A stretch of 64,000 nt of DNA from the NCBI GenBank assembly GCA_022836615.1, contig MU405273.1, positions 62,001-126,000 on the forward strand. Direction: 5' to 3'. Source of the stretch: Annulohypoxylon bovei var. microspora (Eukaryota > Ascomycota > Sordariomycetes > Xylariales > Hypoxylaceae). Positions 1-12,436 of the stretch are shown one piece after another. The stretch's first letter is position 1. Each line of letters opens with the position of its first letter. The position numbers and the translations under genes were made by a program. The notes under the pieces were generated by a model, which ran no database searches, was not told where the DNA came from, and was given only the letters and a program-made list of their open reading frames with translations.

Positions 1-1900
1 AAGGTAGTCGAAATCGGCCCTGTTGCTGATGGTCTCACGGTACGCCACACGAGGCTGGCCGGTGACACACTCGACCTTGTACTCACGTCGTAGACGCTCG
101 ATATAGATTTCCAAGTGCAATTCGCCCATACCCGAGATAATCGTCTCCTCGCTTTCATCGTCGACGTACAATCTGAAAGTGGGGTCTTCACGCTGGAATC
201 GGTTCATAGCCTTACTGAAGTTGTCGGCATCCGTGCTTTTCTTGGGCTTAATAGAAAGCGACATGACCGCATCCGGCACGAACATAGAAGACATGGTAAA
301 GGGTAAATTTCCGTCCGTGAATGTATCGCCGGAGGCGCAATCGACACCAAACACGGCGCAAATCTCACCTGCACCGACCTCGGAGACATCCTCCAACTCA
401 TTGGAATGCATTCGCACGATGCGGGGAATTCTGACCTTTTTGTCCGTTCGCGAGTTGAACAACCAGGTGCCCTTCCTTAACATGCCCTGGTAGACTCGGA
501 TGTAGGTAAGCTGACCGTAGTTGTTTTCTTCGAGTTTGAAAGCCAATCCGACAAATGGCAGCGAGTTGTAAGGAATCAACTTAGTTTCCGCCTCGTCCTT
601 GGATCGATCCAATGCCACGTTCTCGACATCGGCAGGGTTCGGCAGATAGTCACAGACGGCATCAAGTAGAGGTTGAATAGATTTATCGGCTAGTGCAGAT
701 CCCATCATGACGGGAGTAAATTTCAAGGCGATAGTTGACCTGCGAATAGCTGCACTGATTTGATCGTTAGTTGGTGTGCCCTCTTCCAAGAAAATTTCGG
801 CTATCTCATCATCGACATCCGCGAGCTTCTCGATCAATTCTTGGCGCTTCTGTTCCGCAAGCTCTTTTAAGTCTTCGGGTACAGGGCCGATCCGAACAAT
901 TGTGCCCTTTGGTCCCTCGCTATAGATGGCCTTCATTTCTATCAGATCAACAACACCTTTGAATTGATCCTCGGTACCGATGGGAACTTGGATGGCCGCG
1001 GCGGGAATTTTTAACTTGGAGTTGATCTGTTCGACGGCCTTCCAGGGGTTGGCGCCCATTCGGTCCATCTTGTTCACGAAACTTATTCGGGGAATATTGT
1101 ATCGCTTCATCTGCCTGTCCACAGTGATGGTCTGGGACTGAACACCACTGACGGCGCAAAGAATCATGACAGCTCCGTCCAACACTCTCAGGGCGCGCTC
1201 TACCTCGATAGTAAAGTCAATGTGACCGGGTGTATCGATCAAATTGATATGATACGTCTCTTCCACGCCGTTTTCAACCTTCTTCCAATCGCAAAATGTG
1301 GCAGCAGATTGGATGGTAATTCCCTTCTCTCGTTCGAGTTCCATAGAATCCATCTTCGCGCCTGCGCCATCTCTGCCTCGCACTTCGTGTATAGACTTGA
1401 TTCGACCGGTGTAAAATAGTACTCGTTCGGTAGCAGTCGTCTTTCCACTGTCGATATGTGCCTATCTCCACGTTCAGTATGCCCCTCTTCATTTTCTCTT
1501 ATAGTACCAATTGCGACATACAGCAATACCAATGTTGCGCACTCTCGACAGCCGTTTCTTTTCGTCTTGACTCATCTTCTGAAAGACGGCTTCAGGAGTA
1601 AGATTCGCGGCCTCCTCCGCAGCCCGCTTCAAACTGTATACTCGAGATTAGCTAGCTCTATAGAGATCAACCGTTAGAGGGAGAAGCTTACGCAGCACTC
1701 GCAGCCGCGTTCGCAGTAGCATATCTAGTTTTAGTCAAACTGAAATATCTTCTCCCGTCGACACGCAACGGAGCTGCGATCAACGGCGCAGGGTAACGAG
1801 AACCCGGAGCCCTCGAGCCCACACTGAGGAAGCGGGCGCTACACCTCGAACCCAGGATACCACTGTCATTGAGGACAGCCACAGCTCGCTGAACCCTCAT
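1..1900 (-). CDS. MEF1: Mitochondrial elongation factor G (EF-G1), 5' part only
   Basis: GTPase that drives ribosome translocation in mitochondrial protein synthesis. Three exons are read: 1900-1692, 1633-1522 and 1461-1 (open at the window edge). Joined they give 594 residues of a protein usually near 800, so the C-terminal domains lie outside. The first 70 residues are Arg/Ala/Ser-rich, as in a mitochondrial presequence. Then follow the P-loop (AHIDSGKTT, exactly restored by the second splice), the switch region (REKGITIQSAA), DTPGH, NKMD and the domain II/III start. The first intron (1634-1691) has donor GTAAGC and acceptor TATACAG; the second (1462-1521) has donor GTATGT and acceptor GAGATAG. 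The start is the only ATG giving a presequence. Family assignment is secure; exon borders rest on frame continuity. Confidence 0.95.
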
Positions 1901-2793
1901 CGTGAAGGGAGCACAAAAGAATGAATAAAAACGAATTGCTAAAAACCTCTACTAGTGAACGAATGGGGGAAAAGGGCCACTATGAAGCTTTTTTATAGTT
2001 GTTTTAATTCTTGGATAAACGAAGCCTAAGAATTTTTATGGGCTGATTGGAGAGATAACGACTTATCGAGGGGTTAATACCGCTCAGTGGAAGTGACCAC
2101 TCACAGCGCGCCAATTCAATGTTCTTAGAGTTATTGTGTACTGATGTACATCATCATAGGTACTTAACATTGAAACATTCAACATTGAATATTAGAGGTT
2201 TAAACTTAGAACTTCGAAATACATAGTTAATAGATATCCTATAGAGGGTAATCTAAATGAGATCTTGAGTTTCTATTATAAATCGTTAGAACATATTTAT
2301 CGTACCTATCAAATTATAGGCAGGTAGGAAGTTCATCTTCTAATCATTTCTAATTCTCGATTTCTACAGTACCGGTACTTGACAGGTGTATGATAGCCCT
2401 ATTCATTATCACTAGGTTACACATACACAGTCTTTGCTGAAAATAATATAACTTGCTACTCTAGGTATGCTTTTATGAACACGATAATAAGCTTCGTTGC
2501 CCGTAAGTACTAGCTCGTCTTGAGCTCATGAGACCGTCTTGCTCGATACTTCAGCCCTCCGGTCCGGTCATCGCGAAAATCCCGGCATTACTTGCCTCCG
2601 TATTCGCTTTCCAGAGCCCCTGAAGATCCAACTCGTCTATGCTTTCATTCACCACAATACGTGGATGCTAAACCATTTACCCCCAATCTTATTCGGAATG
2701 CACCAGCTGATGTGGTAGATGAATGACATGGTATTGGAATAATGCACAATTCGGCCGTAACCTAAACGCCTTGATTCATGATAAATGCCCTCT
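1901..2793. other. Intergenic, MEF1 promoter side and protease 3' side
   Basis: AT-rich spacer of about 0.9 kb between two genes on the minus strand. It must hold the MEF1 promoter near 1901-2100 and the 3' end of the protease gene. Short poly-A/T runs and no credible coding stretch. Confidence 0.6.
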
Positions 2794-4346
2794 TTAAAGC
2801 AGGAAAAATCCACTCCCAACCAACACGAGACCCATGCTAGCACCCATGACAGCTATCCTAGACCAGTCAAGGGCCGGCGGTAGCGAAGAGCCATCGGAAG
2901 ACTTGTCGCTCAGGAAACCACCGCTCGCGCCTAGTGTTCCTGACGTGGTTGTGCTGGACTCGGAGACCGAAGCCTGGTTGGGCGCCGCAGTCGCGGACGG
3001 CATCTGGGCACCAGAGCTGGCGAACGCAACAACGTTTGTCTTGGTGGCGTTGAAATCTGTCGGTGCAAGCCCGATTTGGTTGTTGACTAAGTCGTACACG
3101 ACGTAGGCTGATCGCATAAACGTGTCGCCCAAGAGGAACGTGGTGCTGTCGCTGCTGAAGTTTTGGACACCGAATTGGCATGCATCTTGACCTTTGTTCG
3201 GGCCGCTTGGGAACTGCACCGCTCCACCGGTAGTCAGCGGCAGGACAAGCTCGTCCATCGTGATGTTGATCATGGGTCCGTCAGTGCCACCGAAGCCAAA
3301 CGAGAAATGACCCGCGCTGTTCTCCATGCTGCAAGGGAGAAGCGCAAGTCCTACCTCGTCGTAGTACTCGGCTCCAACTTCGTTCCAGATCTCTTCTGCC
3401 AAATCGGTCGGCACATAGCTGAAGGTGGTGCCGGAATCGAGGACGACAGGGATGGGGAACGTCGTAGAAGCTAGCGTATCGGTACCGGACGAAGACGTCG
3501 CTAGCACGGACGTCAGGGAGACGATGAAGGACGTGAAAGCGTTCGCTGAAGAGTCCTTCTGTATGTCAATACGGGTTAGGTCGCCCTTATACTTTTCTGT
3601 GTCGATTCCGCCGAATAAGATGCTACCAGTGCTTGCGTCTAAATCGTTAAGCCACAAACTGTACGCATTGGTAGCGATGAGACCTTGCTTCTGCATCAAT
3701 ACGGGAAGGTTATCGTATTGGGATGAACTGGAGTGGGTGGTGCCGATGATGGCTTCATTCAAGGTGTATCCAACACCGACGAGGCCATACGCAATATCAG
3801 TGGAGAGACCGAGACCCATAGTCAGGTTAGTCAATTTAGCACCACCAATCTCGAAGGTCTCCGTGATGTAGTCGCCTTTCGAATGGCTGCCATCGACGTA
3901 CGAAATGCTAAATTCGCCTTCGCCTACGACTGAAGTGGAGCTAGATGCGCTCTCGTCAACTATAACAATAAGCACGAGTTAGCAATCAACACGTCCTTAA
4001 ATCTATTTTCTATCACTTGCTCATCTGGCGGCCGCTTACAAGATCCTAGAGTGCAGCCACCATTGCTGGAAGATGACTCGCACACGCTGGCGCTGCTCGA
4101 GGGCACCCAGATATCACTCGAGCCCGTGTCCAGTTGTAAGGTTAGATTTTGGGCAGGTGTTCCGACTGAACATGAGGCAAAGTAGCCTCCTCTAAGTTTC
4201 TCATTCGTGATGACCTCCGTAAACGTGCCGGCCCGTCTTGTTAACTTAGGTCCTGTTTGTTTCTTTACTATGTCCCATTGAACAACCTGCGCTTGAGCGA
4301 CGGAGGCGACCAAGGCGCCCGTCGCAAGTGTCGCGACAGTTCTCAT
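2794..4346 (-). CDS. Secreted, probably GPI-anchored aspartic protease (pepsin A1 family, yapsin/SAP-like)
   Basis: Two exons, 4346-4040 and 3959-2794, encode 490 residues; the intron has donor GTAAGC and acceptor TTATAG, and the splice restores the usual Cys-x3-G-S-F sequence after the first catalytic lobe. Residues 1-19 form a signal peptide and a dibasic site (TRR, 36-38) could be a propeptide cleavage site. Both active-site motifs are present: DTGS at 73-76 and DSGT near 277-280. The C-terminal ~80 residues are Ser/Thr-rich and end in a hydrophobic segment without a charged tail, as in GPI-anchored yapsin-like proteases of cell wall or plasma membrane. GPI attachment is inferred. Expected role: cleavage of wall or secreted proteins. 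Confidence 0.92.
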
Positions 4347-7300
4347 ACTTCGAAAATGAGATGGTGTATAATAAATAAACTCGTTTGGCGATGAGATGTA
4401 GGTACCCGAAGAGGATCTCAGCCAAGACTTTTTTTCGTGGATCGCCGGGGAAGTTAACCGTCCAGGGTCTCAGTACGATGACGCGGCTTGATTAATTTTT
4501 TTGATTAGATAGGTAGGTATCTTTTCGGCTTAGTAGCAACGAGAAAAGAAGAACAAGGAAAAGGAGAACAAGAAGAAATGACAGAGATGATGTGAGGCGA
4601 GGATGGACAAGATAATAAAGGAACTAGATAGTTCGCCGTTAGGTTATATGGGAACAAAGAAACAAAGAGGCTATGTAATAATGTAATAGGTAACTATGGG
4701 TAGGTATGAATAGAATTAGGTAGGCCGTAGTCTGAAACAGGTAAACTATCGGATCCAACAAAACCCCAGGACCAGCCCGGATGCCAAGATACCTACTAGG
4801 TAGGTAGGTGATTATGAGCTTGAAATGGAAGTAGCTTAAAAAAGAGCCGGGCGGTTGGACGATTGATGATTGACTGGAGCGATTTGGATTCACTCGGTAG
4901 ACACTTCAGCTGGTGCTAAGCCTAGTTGCCAAGTCGCCAAGTCGATGCCAAGGGATGAGATGTGTGTAAGTTCCTGCTGACAAGCTCCAGCTCCAGCTCA
5001 GCTCCCGTAGTGCGTAGTTAGAATCTTAGATGGGTAAACTAATACAAATAGTACAATGTAGTTCGAAAAGAAGGATAAAGGAGATGAATGTATGTGTGAA
5101 GAGATAAACGGATGAACGAATGAATGTACGTGTAGAATGAATGCAAGGTGTACCACATGCAGCCGAATAAGAAATTGTTAAGACGATGACGAAGCACTCG
5201 ACTCAGATCTGCATCGTATTGCGTGGTCCTTCGCTAATAATTTCTTCCACACCTAGGTAGGTATGAAAGGGTTTGAGTGCGATGAATGCGCTGTCAGGCT
5301 GTATTGTCACCCTAAACCACTGCCGTTTTTCCCGAGATGTGACTGTTTCGCGCTTGTAAGTGAGGAGGATGGCAAAGGGTTCCGAGGTTTGAGAGGCGCA
5401 AAAGGGGGCGCAGCAAAAGAGAAGTCAAGGAGCGGTTGCATTAAGACAGAAACTAGTCAAACTTTACTACTATATATGGTTAGTATATAGTTAGTAAACG
5501 GTTAAAGGTTGATAGATTGCTGTTTATGACAGGCAGATATGTGGGCTGGTGGGTATAACAGGTGACTAACAACTAACCCCACAACGCTAATAACTCTATT
5601 TTCAGATAGTGGCTCCAACTTTCTCAATTCGTCTGTTCGTCTACTTCCAAGGTTCAAATGTTCATTTCATCATCGCAGCATCGTAGATCACGACATTACT
5701 TAAAACACAGCAAAGCGGCCTTAATCTCACGCCACTCAATACGCTAGCTGACGCTTCTACTATGGTCTCTTAGTACATGATATCATGAGACTCATTCTTA
5801 CTACGCGGCTCACGCTGCGCGGCTCGTAAGACAAAGGCTTCGTCAGGAATACTAATGCGTAAGGCTGATTGGTTCTAGTGAATTCAAGACGTGACACGAG
5901 AGGCAGCCCGCATGTACATATGTACGGAATAATAGAATTTGGTAACCGGAATGCGGCGGTCCTGTTCGAGATGCCACTTTATTATTCATCAGACCGAATA
6001 ATAGCTAAGATCTTCATCTACAAAGAAACCGGCCTGCCCTTTTTCAAGATGCATTTAATACTGCGTTTCTTAAAACTATTAAGCATAACTACATACCTAC
6101 AGAACTATTCGACCTCTCTGCCTCTTCAGATTTCCATATCTATATTGGGATCCTCTTCGAACAAGATCTTCTCAGCCGCAGCGGGGATGTTGAAACAACT
6201 CAAGTCTAGAATCTTGGCAGTTGAAACGACCAATTCATCGCTAGGTATGCCATCTATTCGCGCAACCCAATTTCTACTCAATACTAGACCCAAAATGGAT
6301 TTGAGACGTCCTAGGACCTTTTTCCCTCGCATGGTCTTTGCCATTGATGTTTAAACAAGCATCGTAGCGTTTCGTGTAATATCCGATGGGTACATGCAGT
6401 CTAGGTATCTCATTGGCGCGTATCTATTCCGAGAACCGACATATTATGAGACAGGTATTACCTTGGACGATATATCTGTGTCACGATACACGTGTAATTT
6501 TATCGACCCAACAACTAGTTCTCCCGAAACTCTCGGCCGCAAAGCCCGGGAAAGAATTCACTGCTATATAATAAATTCGGCGCCCATCCATAATTCCCGA
6601 CATATTTGCGCTTTACTTAATAATTGTCTCTAAAGATAAACCTTTTGCTTTTTGCAAAGAAGGTTTAGAAGTACTTGATCTCGCAGCCTTTTCACGCTGA
6701 CCATAATATGCTACTAGCTAGATTCAGAGATAAGTCCTTGCGTCCCTAGTAGATCTTCGAAGCACCAAGAAGCTACACGATACTTATGGGAGGGAGGACC
6801 AAGAAGTCGGGAAACCCATCAATTCCCTCAGCCAGAGCGATAATACCAACCATAAAGTACTCCAATAGCTCAAGTCAAAGTCTCAACACGCACGAACGAA
6901 AGCAACACCGCAGGTCTCAGCTAGCTCCGGACGTACAGCATAATTTCAACGATGTTAAGAGAAATAGTTCAAGGGGTAGGTGTGAGCAGTACAGTCCAGT
7001 CACAAAATACGCATGTTTGACGAGCCGATCTACGCTATTTTCATTGTGTATTGTATTCGTACTCATCGCCGTTAGACGAGTGCTCGCGTTGGTACTACAC
7101 ACCGCAAGCTATTCCAAGGATCAGGCCCGGCGAAGATGAGGGCGTCGATTTTCCAGACGTAGACTGGCAATAAGTCGTGCTTCCGCTTGGTCTTCTCATC
7201 CTATTCCATCATTCTCTGGAGTGGCTATGCTCGGTTTCGGCTCTCTGTTGGTGGGGGCTAGTAAATCGGTGTAAGTCGACTTGCTCCCAACTGATCCGTA

Positions 7301-8014
7301 AATATCTTGATAGGCTATGAGCAACCAGAGGCCCTGGTTGACGACCTGAGTGAGACCAGGCAATGGGGTTCTGCAGGACTCAACGTCCCTCTTTCTTATT
7401 GGGCTGCGCCGTCACAGGCTTCCTAAACCAGTAGAATGCCAAAAATCCTTCAGTCATCGGTTTAAACGTGACACAGGATCGAAACAGTCACTACATTGAT
7501 TGTAACATTACGCATTGCGTTTTGATCTAGGCAGCCGAGGTCGAAAATACAATATTTTATATACACCACAAACCCTTCCCATCAGTTCAGCATCTGGAAA
7601 TGAAAGATCTGGGCAAGAAAGCGTCTTTTTCAGCTTTGCCATTTCCGTCATTCACTAAATCGGTGTTTCTATCATATCAACTGCCAGCCATACAACTGAG
7701 AATGACCTGGGTTACAGCCATTCATACAGACTAAACGTAACAAACCACTTTTCTATCTCACGAACATTAGTTACGATTGAAGCTTATTCATATTCTTTAC
7801 TAGTAGATCATGAATGTCCAATTTGCCCATCTTATCCCTATAGAATATCCCAAGTGTTACCCGTTAACTTCTCTTAGCTCACTATAGCTTTCGTTTTGTG
7901 TATACCCTCATTATACCCCTGAGTGCCTCACTCGTAGTTACGTCTAACTTTTTTTTAAAAAAACGCCCCTCATTCAATAATGCCATAATATCCAAACCAT
8001 CCCTTTTTAGTTCA
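4347..8014. other. Long intergenic region, no gene supported
   Basis: About 3.7 kb. It holds the protease promoter (from 4347) and the 3' flank of the MFS gene at 8015. Runs of GGTAGGTA/CCTACCTA occur at 4783-4810 and 5253-5262. A 161-codon open frame at 5869-6354 (+) and an overlapping 72-codon frame on the other strand (6344-6126) show no recognisable domain and are not called. A T8A7 tract lies near 7949-7966. Confidence 0.5.
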
Positions 8015-10092
8015 TCACTGCACGTGTTCCTTCTCCTCTGCCTTTGGGATCCTTACCATAGTAGCCGTGATAAGCGCTCCCGTCATCGCAGACGCGAACC
8101 CGAACCACCAGATAGCCTTGAGTCCCTTGAGTCCGATCTCACCCGACGGCAACTGGTCGACCTTAACACCGATCGAGTCCGAGATCGACGTCATGATAGC
8201 TGATGTCAAGTTCTGCACCGTGACCAACAGAGCTCCGGCGGACCCTTGATACGACCGTGGCACGCTGGATGTGATGAAGATGGCTGCCGCAGCAAAACTC
8301 ATGTCTGGGCCAAATGTTGCAAGCGCCACGCCCGGCAGCGATAGAACCCAGTAGGATGTTTCCGGTGTTTGGGGGAGGAAGAAGGCGGGCCCCAACGCGA
8401 ACGCAATCATGCTAGCTGTGAAAATCCAGTGTCCTGGAAACACATGCAAGGTTTTAGACACGACCCACGCCGCCAATATTCCGACGACTCCGTTGGGTAA
8501 AATATATAGGGCCACAGTTATTGGGCTCGCACCCTGATACCTCTGCCAGAATTGGACGGCGTAGAATTGCCACGCTCCGGCTAAGAAAAGGGTCTTGTTA
8601 GCGTTCTGTGCCTTTCTTGCCCACCAGGGCGATACTCAAGATCATGATAAAGAATTGGGTCACATACTGAAACCCCCAAATCCAAGGAAATACGCCACAA
8701 GCAGCGCAGCGAACCCCGGCGTCTTCCAGAGACCATTGGGGATCAAAGGCCTCTTGGCACCGCGCTCGACGAAAGCGAACGCGACGAACATCAGGAGGCC
8801 CACGATGATAAGCGAGTACGTGTAAGGGTTCCAGTTGGCAGATGACCCCTGCGTCAGTCCGAAAAGCACAATGCCGCAGCCTACGGACGAGAGTATGGCA
8901 CCGAGATAATCGAACTGTCGTAACGACGGAACATCTCCGTCACTGCTATCCTTTGCGGGGCTTAGATCCGGCAGCGTCATATGCGCGGCTATGGCGACAA
9001 GCCCGAGGAAGATGGCTGTGCTGCCGAAAAGCCATGGTAGATGACCGCTCAGCGCGCCCCCGTGAAGACAGCCTATCCAGAATCCGAACGGGGCACCAGC
9101 AGCCACTATTACCCAAAGAGTTAGTGTCATTATCCTCGTGAATAGGAAAGCCAGCTAGTGTAGAGATATCATCAAGATAATTACTCCCTTAGAAACTTGG
9201 AAATAGTAGCTTCCGAGACAGGTTACACGAGGAAACGTCAGAAAAGGGGGTGAAGGAGGTGTCACATACTCAGCGAGAACACCCTCGTCTTGCGAACGCC
9301 GGGCTTATACACGCGCCCCAGGATACTCATAGACGCCGACACGAGCACGCCCTGCGAGAGCCCCTGCATCGCGCGCGAGACGAAAAACAGCACCTTGAGC
9401 CGCGGCGAGACAGCGCCCGCCGCGACGGCATGCCACGCCGCGCTCCACATGAAAGCCCCTACCATCAGCGGCTTAGGCGCCACCAGATCTGCCAGCGAGC
9501 CCGCGACTATGACCGACAGACCGCTGGCCAGCAACCCGGAACCTAGCACCCACGGGGTCTGCGTCGCGGGCAGGCCGAGGGCCATGCGCAGCTGCAATTG
9601 CGCGACGTTGACGTGTCCGTAGGTCAGCGCGAATATGAACTGCCCCGCGGTGCACACGAGCACGAAGACCACCTCGGCGGCGAAGTTCGGCAGCTCGAGC
9701 GGCACGCCCTGCGAGCCGCCCAGGGTCCGCACGGGAGTGCCGCTGCCCGACTCCTCGTCCGGGATCCTGGCCGCGGCGCTGCGGCTCCTGATGGCGCTCA
9801 GCTCCAGCATCGGGTCCGGCAGGATGTCGTCGTGGCCATAGTTGCGGTCCGCTATGTCGCGCGTCTGCATCTGGACCTCGATCTGGCTGCTATCCCCGCT
9901 CTGGCCGAGGGCTTGGGCAAGCGCTTTGCGGTCGAGCGGGAAATAGTCGTGGTGCGACGGCCCTAGGAGCGGATCCGGCGACGCGAGGCCGGAGGGGAAG
10001 GCGCTTGTGTCTAGGCCTAGATACGGCGTTTCTGGAGCGGATTCTGGGTAGAATCCCGCGTCTCCGAGAGGGCGCGCAGGGTCGTGTTCCAT
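8015..10092 (-). CDS. MFS drug/metabolite exporter, DHA2 (ATR1-like) type
   Basis: Proton-coupled plasma-membrane exporter of small molecules. Three exons (10092-9270, 9105-8668, 8580-8015) encode 608 residues. Introns: 9106-9269 (donor GTATGT, acceptor GTAATAG) and 8581-8667 (donor GTATGT, branch GCTAAC, acceptor TTCTTAG). Both splices restore family sequence, for example VFSLM-AAGAPFGFWIG across the first. Residues 1 to ~145 are a hydrophilic cytosolic tail; then come the membrane segments, with the motif-A-like GRVYKPGVRKTR loop and the later AWQFYAVQFWQRYQGASP block typical of the group. Exon 1 is markedly GC-rich compared with flanking DNA. Substrate unknown; nearest functional neighbours do not specify it. 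Confidence 0.9.
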
Positions 10093-11171
10093 GATTCGTT
10101 AATTATTTGTTTATTTGTTCACCTAGGTATACAGCAGAGAAGTTTACTTAGACTAACTTGACCTTTACATACCTAGGTAGGTTTTTTTTCTCTCCTCGGT
10201 GGCAATACCGAGGGGTATTTATGGGTATTGTGTTTTTTTTTCCTTGGTTTCGCGATCGGACGTCTGGTGGAGCTAAGTTCGACTGGCATCGGAGACCAGC
10301 CGGACGTTCTATCGGTCCACCTTGCGTTATAAGTACGGTTACGGTGGAGGGTTCCGCTTCACACGTCATAGGTCGCGATGTGAATGGCTGGAAATAAAGT
10401 GTTTGGTATCGGAATGATACCCATCGCGGGCTATCAACGGAGCGTCACTAGCTACGTTGGCCAATTCAAATGCAGTTATTTATCACGAATTGACATTTCT
10501 ATTGGAGAATTGGTAGCACATCGCGTGTATTCGGATGCTCCCCGGATATTCCCCAGCTTTTGACTACCTAATTCCCTCTTTGGTACCTTTATGTGAAGTA
10601 TTGCGCTAGACGATGTCGATAACCTAAGCTATCTGCATCTAACAAGCTTGACTACTACCTACCTAGGTAGTCAGATACCTCGAGATAAGTAGGTAGGTAT
10701 CAGATGTTATACCTTCCGTCATCCAATTGTATTCATATCACTTCAATCCCTTTTCCTTTGCTATTCTTCAAGAAATTGTCGGTAATCTCGTCTTCCTCGG
10801 GCAGATGAATGCCCTCCGTTCCGGACGCTCCATCTACACTTCAGGATGCGCATTTGTAGAGTTTAGTGGTCAGCTGGCTCATCATTAGGGTTGTTTCCAT
10901 CAATAGATGCCTTGACAATGAATGGAGCCGTCAGTTCAGGTGATCTATTGCTACCTAGGTACCGATAAATTCAATCTCGTTATTAGGCTCCTTATTTGAG
11001 TTGTAGAGTAGGCTAGCTGCTCCGTCTATTGTTTGATAAGTCCATTCATATCAGGGTTGTCGATAGTCCCCTTAACCGTAGGTATTGTTAGTTGATGAAT
11101 TTCTATTAGTACCTAGGTTTGCCCATACTATTTAGTACTCAGGTAGATTGTGGGACTGATTGGTTGATCAG
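10093..11171. other. Intergenic, promoter side of the MFS exporter
   Basis: About 1.1 kb. A TACCTAGGTAGG word followed by T8 lies near 10170-10187, within 100 bp of the MFS start. Further ACCTAGGT-type words occur near 10660-10700, 10950 and 11110. No coding region recognised. Confidence 0.5.
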
Positions 11172-12060
11172 TTAGTCGCAGTCGGTGAGCCCATCTTCAT
11201 TGGCATCAGGAATCCCTTGATTAGTCGATTCGCCATTGACCGGTTCATCTGCAGTATCCGTCACATCGGAGGCCTTTAGACTTGACTGGTCCGTCAATTG
11301 GTCGTCCTCCATGGATGCATCCTCCTTACCGTGTATGGAAGGCCTTTGCATCTCTTGCCATGTCTCTACATATCTTTCCAATATACATAATAGCCTCATG
11401 TATAAGCTGAGCGCAGGGAATATCTGGAGCTTCGTAGACCACCAATGGGCACACGGAAGTCTCGTCTGAGGGGGAAATATATTCAACGATGGGGTCGTCT
11501 TTGCGTAAGCGAAGTGGCAGTATTCGAGCGAAGATGTCCAAGTCAAGGGAGCGAACCGGTCTCGGTAGCAAGAAGAAGTCCTGCACGATAGTTTTTGATA
11601 GATGGCGTCTTTCTATAGGGTCCGCCTAGGTCCTTTGCGATACACAACCTCTGCTCGTGGGTGATACCATTTTTGATAGCTTGGTCCAGGGGAATGCCTG
11701 GAATTATAGTACGTAGTTATTATGTAAGGGGACCGTATTGGGTTATTCGTTGTGACATCGTAGAACACAACTATTGGGACGGGCAGGTCTGTTGCCTTCT
11801 CGAGATATTTGGAGACTGCTATGTTGTCTCATGCGTCCTTTCTTGATTTGGGAATGCGAAGGACGTAATCAAGTATCTCTCCATCATCATAAACCGAGAT
11901 GGCGACGACTTTATTCAAACAGCCTCGAGACATGTATTCAACGTTGATGTATTATTTCCCTATCTTATACGATCACTGATAGCCCTTGAAAATGGCGCCG
12001 TCGCTGCCGAATCAAGCGGCTTTAGCAACGGCGAGGTCCGGAATAGCCTCATCTAAGTTA
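11172..12060 (-). pseudogene. Decayed APH-like (phosphotransferase/fungal kinase-fold) gene
   Basis: No intact frame exists, but read on the minus strand across frames the segment gives ordered fragments resembling fungal APH-family proteins (PF01636 type). Around 11945-11830 an N-lobe-like stretch reads SRGCLNKVVAISVYDDGEIL then DYVLRIPKS. An in-frame TGA at 11831-11829 follows (the position suggests a former Trp), then a stretch containing KYLEKATDLPVPIVVFYDVT and SPYIIT. A frame change near 11700 leads to GIPLDQAIKNGITHEQRLCI. Another near 11580-11540 leads to a fragment with LDLDIFARILPLRLRKDDPI and VEYISPSDE, and a last one near 11335 leads to an acidic tail. At least one stop and about three frame changes argue for a dead gene; several introns could explain part of it. 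The assignment is by motif memory, not by search. Confidence 0.6.
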
Positions 12061-12436
12061 TCGTAAATCTAATGTTTTAATAACTTAACAACGTCATAAA
12101 TAAACTTACCAAATAGCTCAATGGCAGGGCTTTCAGGTTACTATATCAGGTTTATTAATTTCCGTGGAAAAATAGACGCTATTATCGACGAAGAAACTAT
12201 AGTGTGTTACTATAAAAAGAGTACTTAACTAGGTAGATTTATATGAAAGTTTGTATTGCAATATCGAACATGCGGTACGACGGCGTCTGCTGACTCATCG
12301 TAGCGGGCGATAAGGGAGTCGGTAGGTCGAGATTATTTCTCTTTTTATTTCTCCGAGAAACTTGCTGTTCATAGCTAGCCCTATTAGGTCGTCGGTTCTA
12401 AAGAACTCATTTTAAGCATCAACGTGCTTAGTGGTC
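12061..12436. other. Upstream region of the HET-domain gene
   Basis: AT-rich spacer of about 0.4 kb between the decayed kinase-like gene and the HET gene, which face away from each other. No clear TATA box or coding sequence. Confidence 0.4.

Noticed and set aside
5869..6354. 161-codon plus-strand frame
   Set aside because: No domain, signal or start context, and an overlapping frame on the other strand is no better.
9250..9966. Open plus-strand frames (9250-9546, 9598-9966)
   Set aside because: They lie opposite the GC-rich first exon of the DHA2-type MFS gene, which has clear family sequence; antisense frames are expected at high GC.
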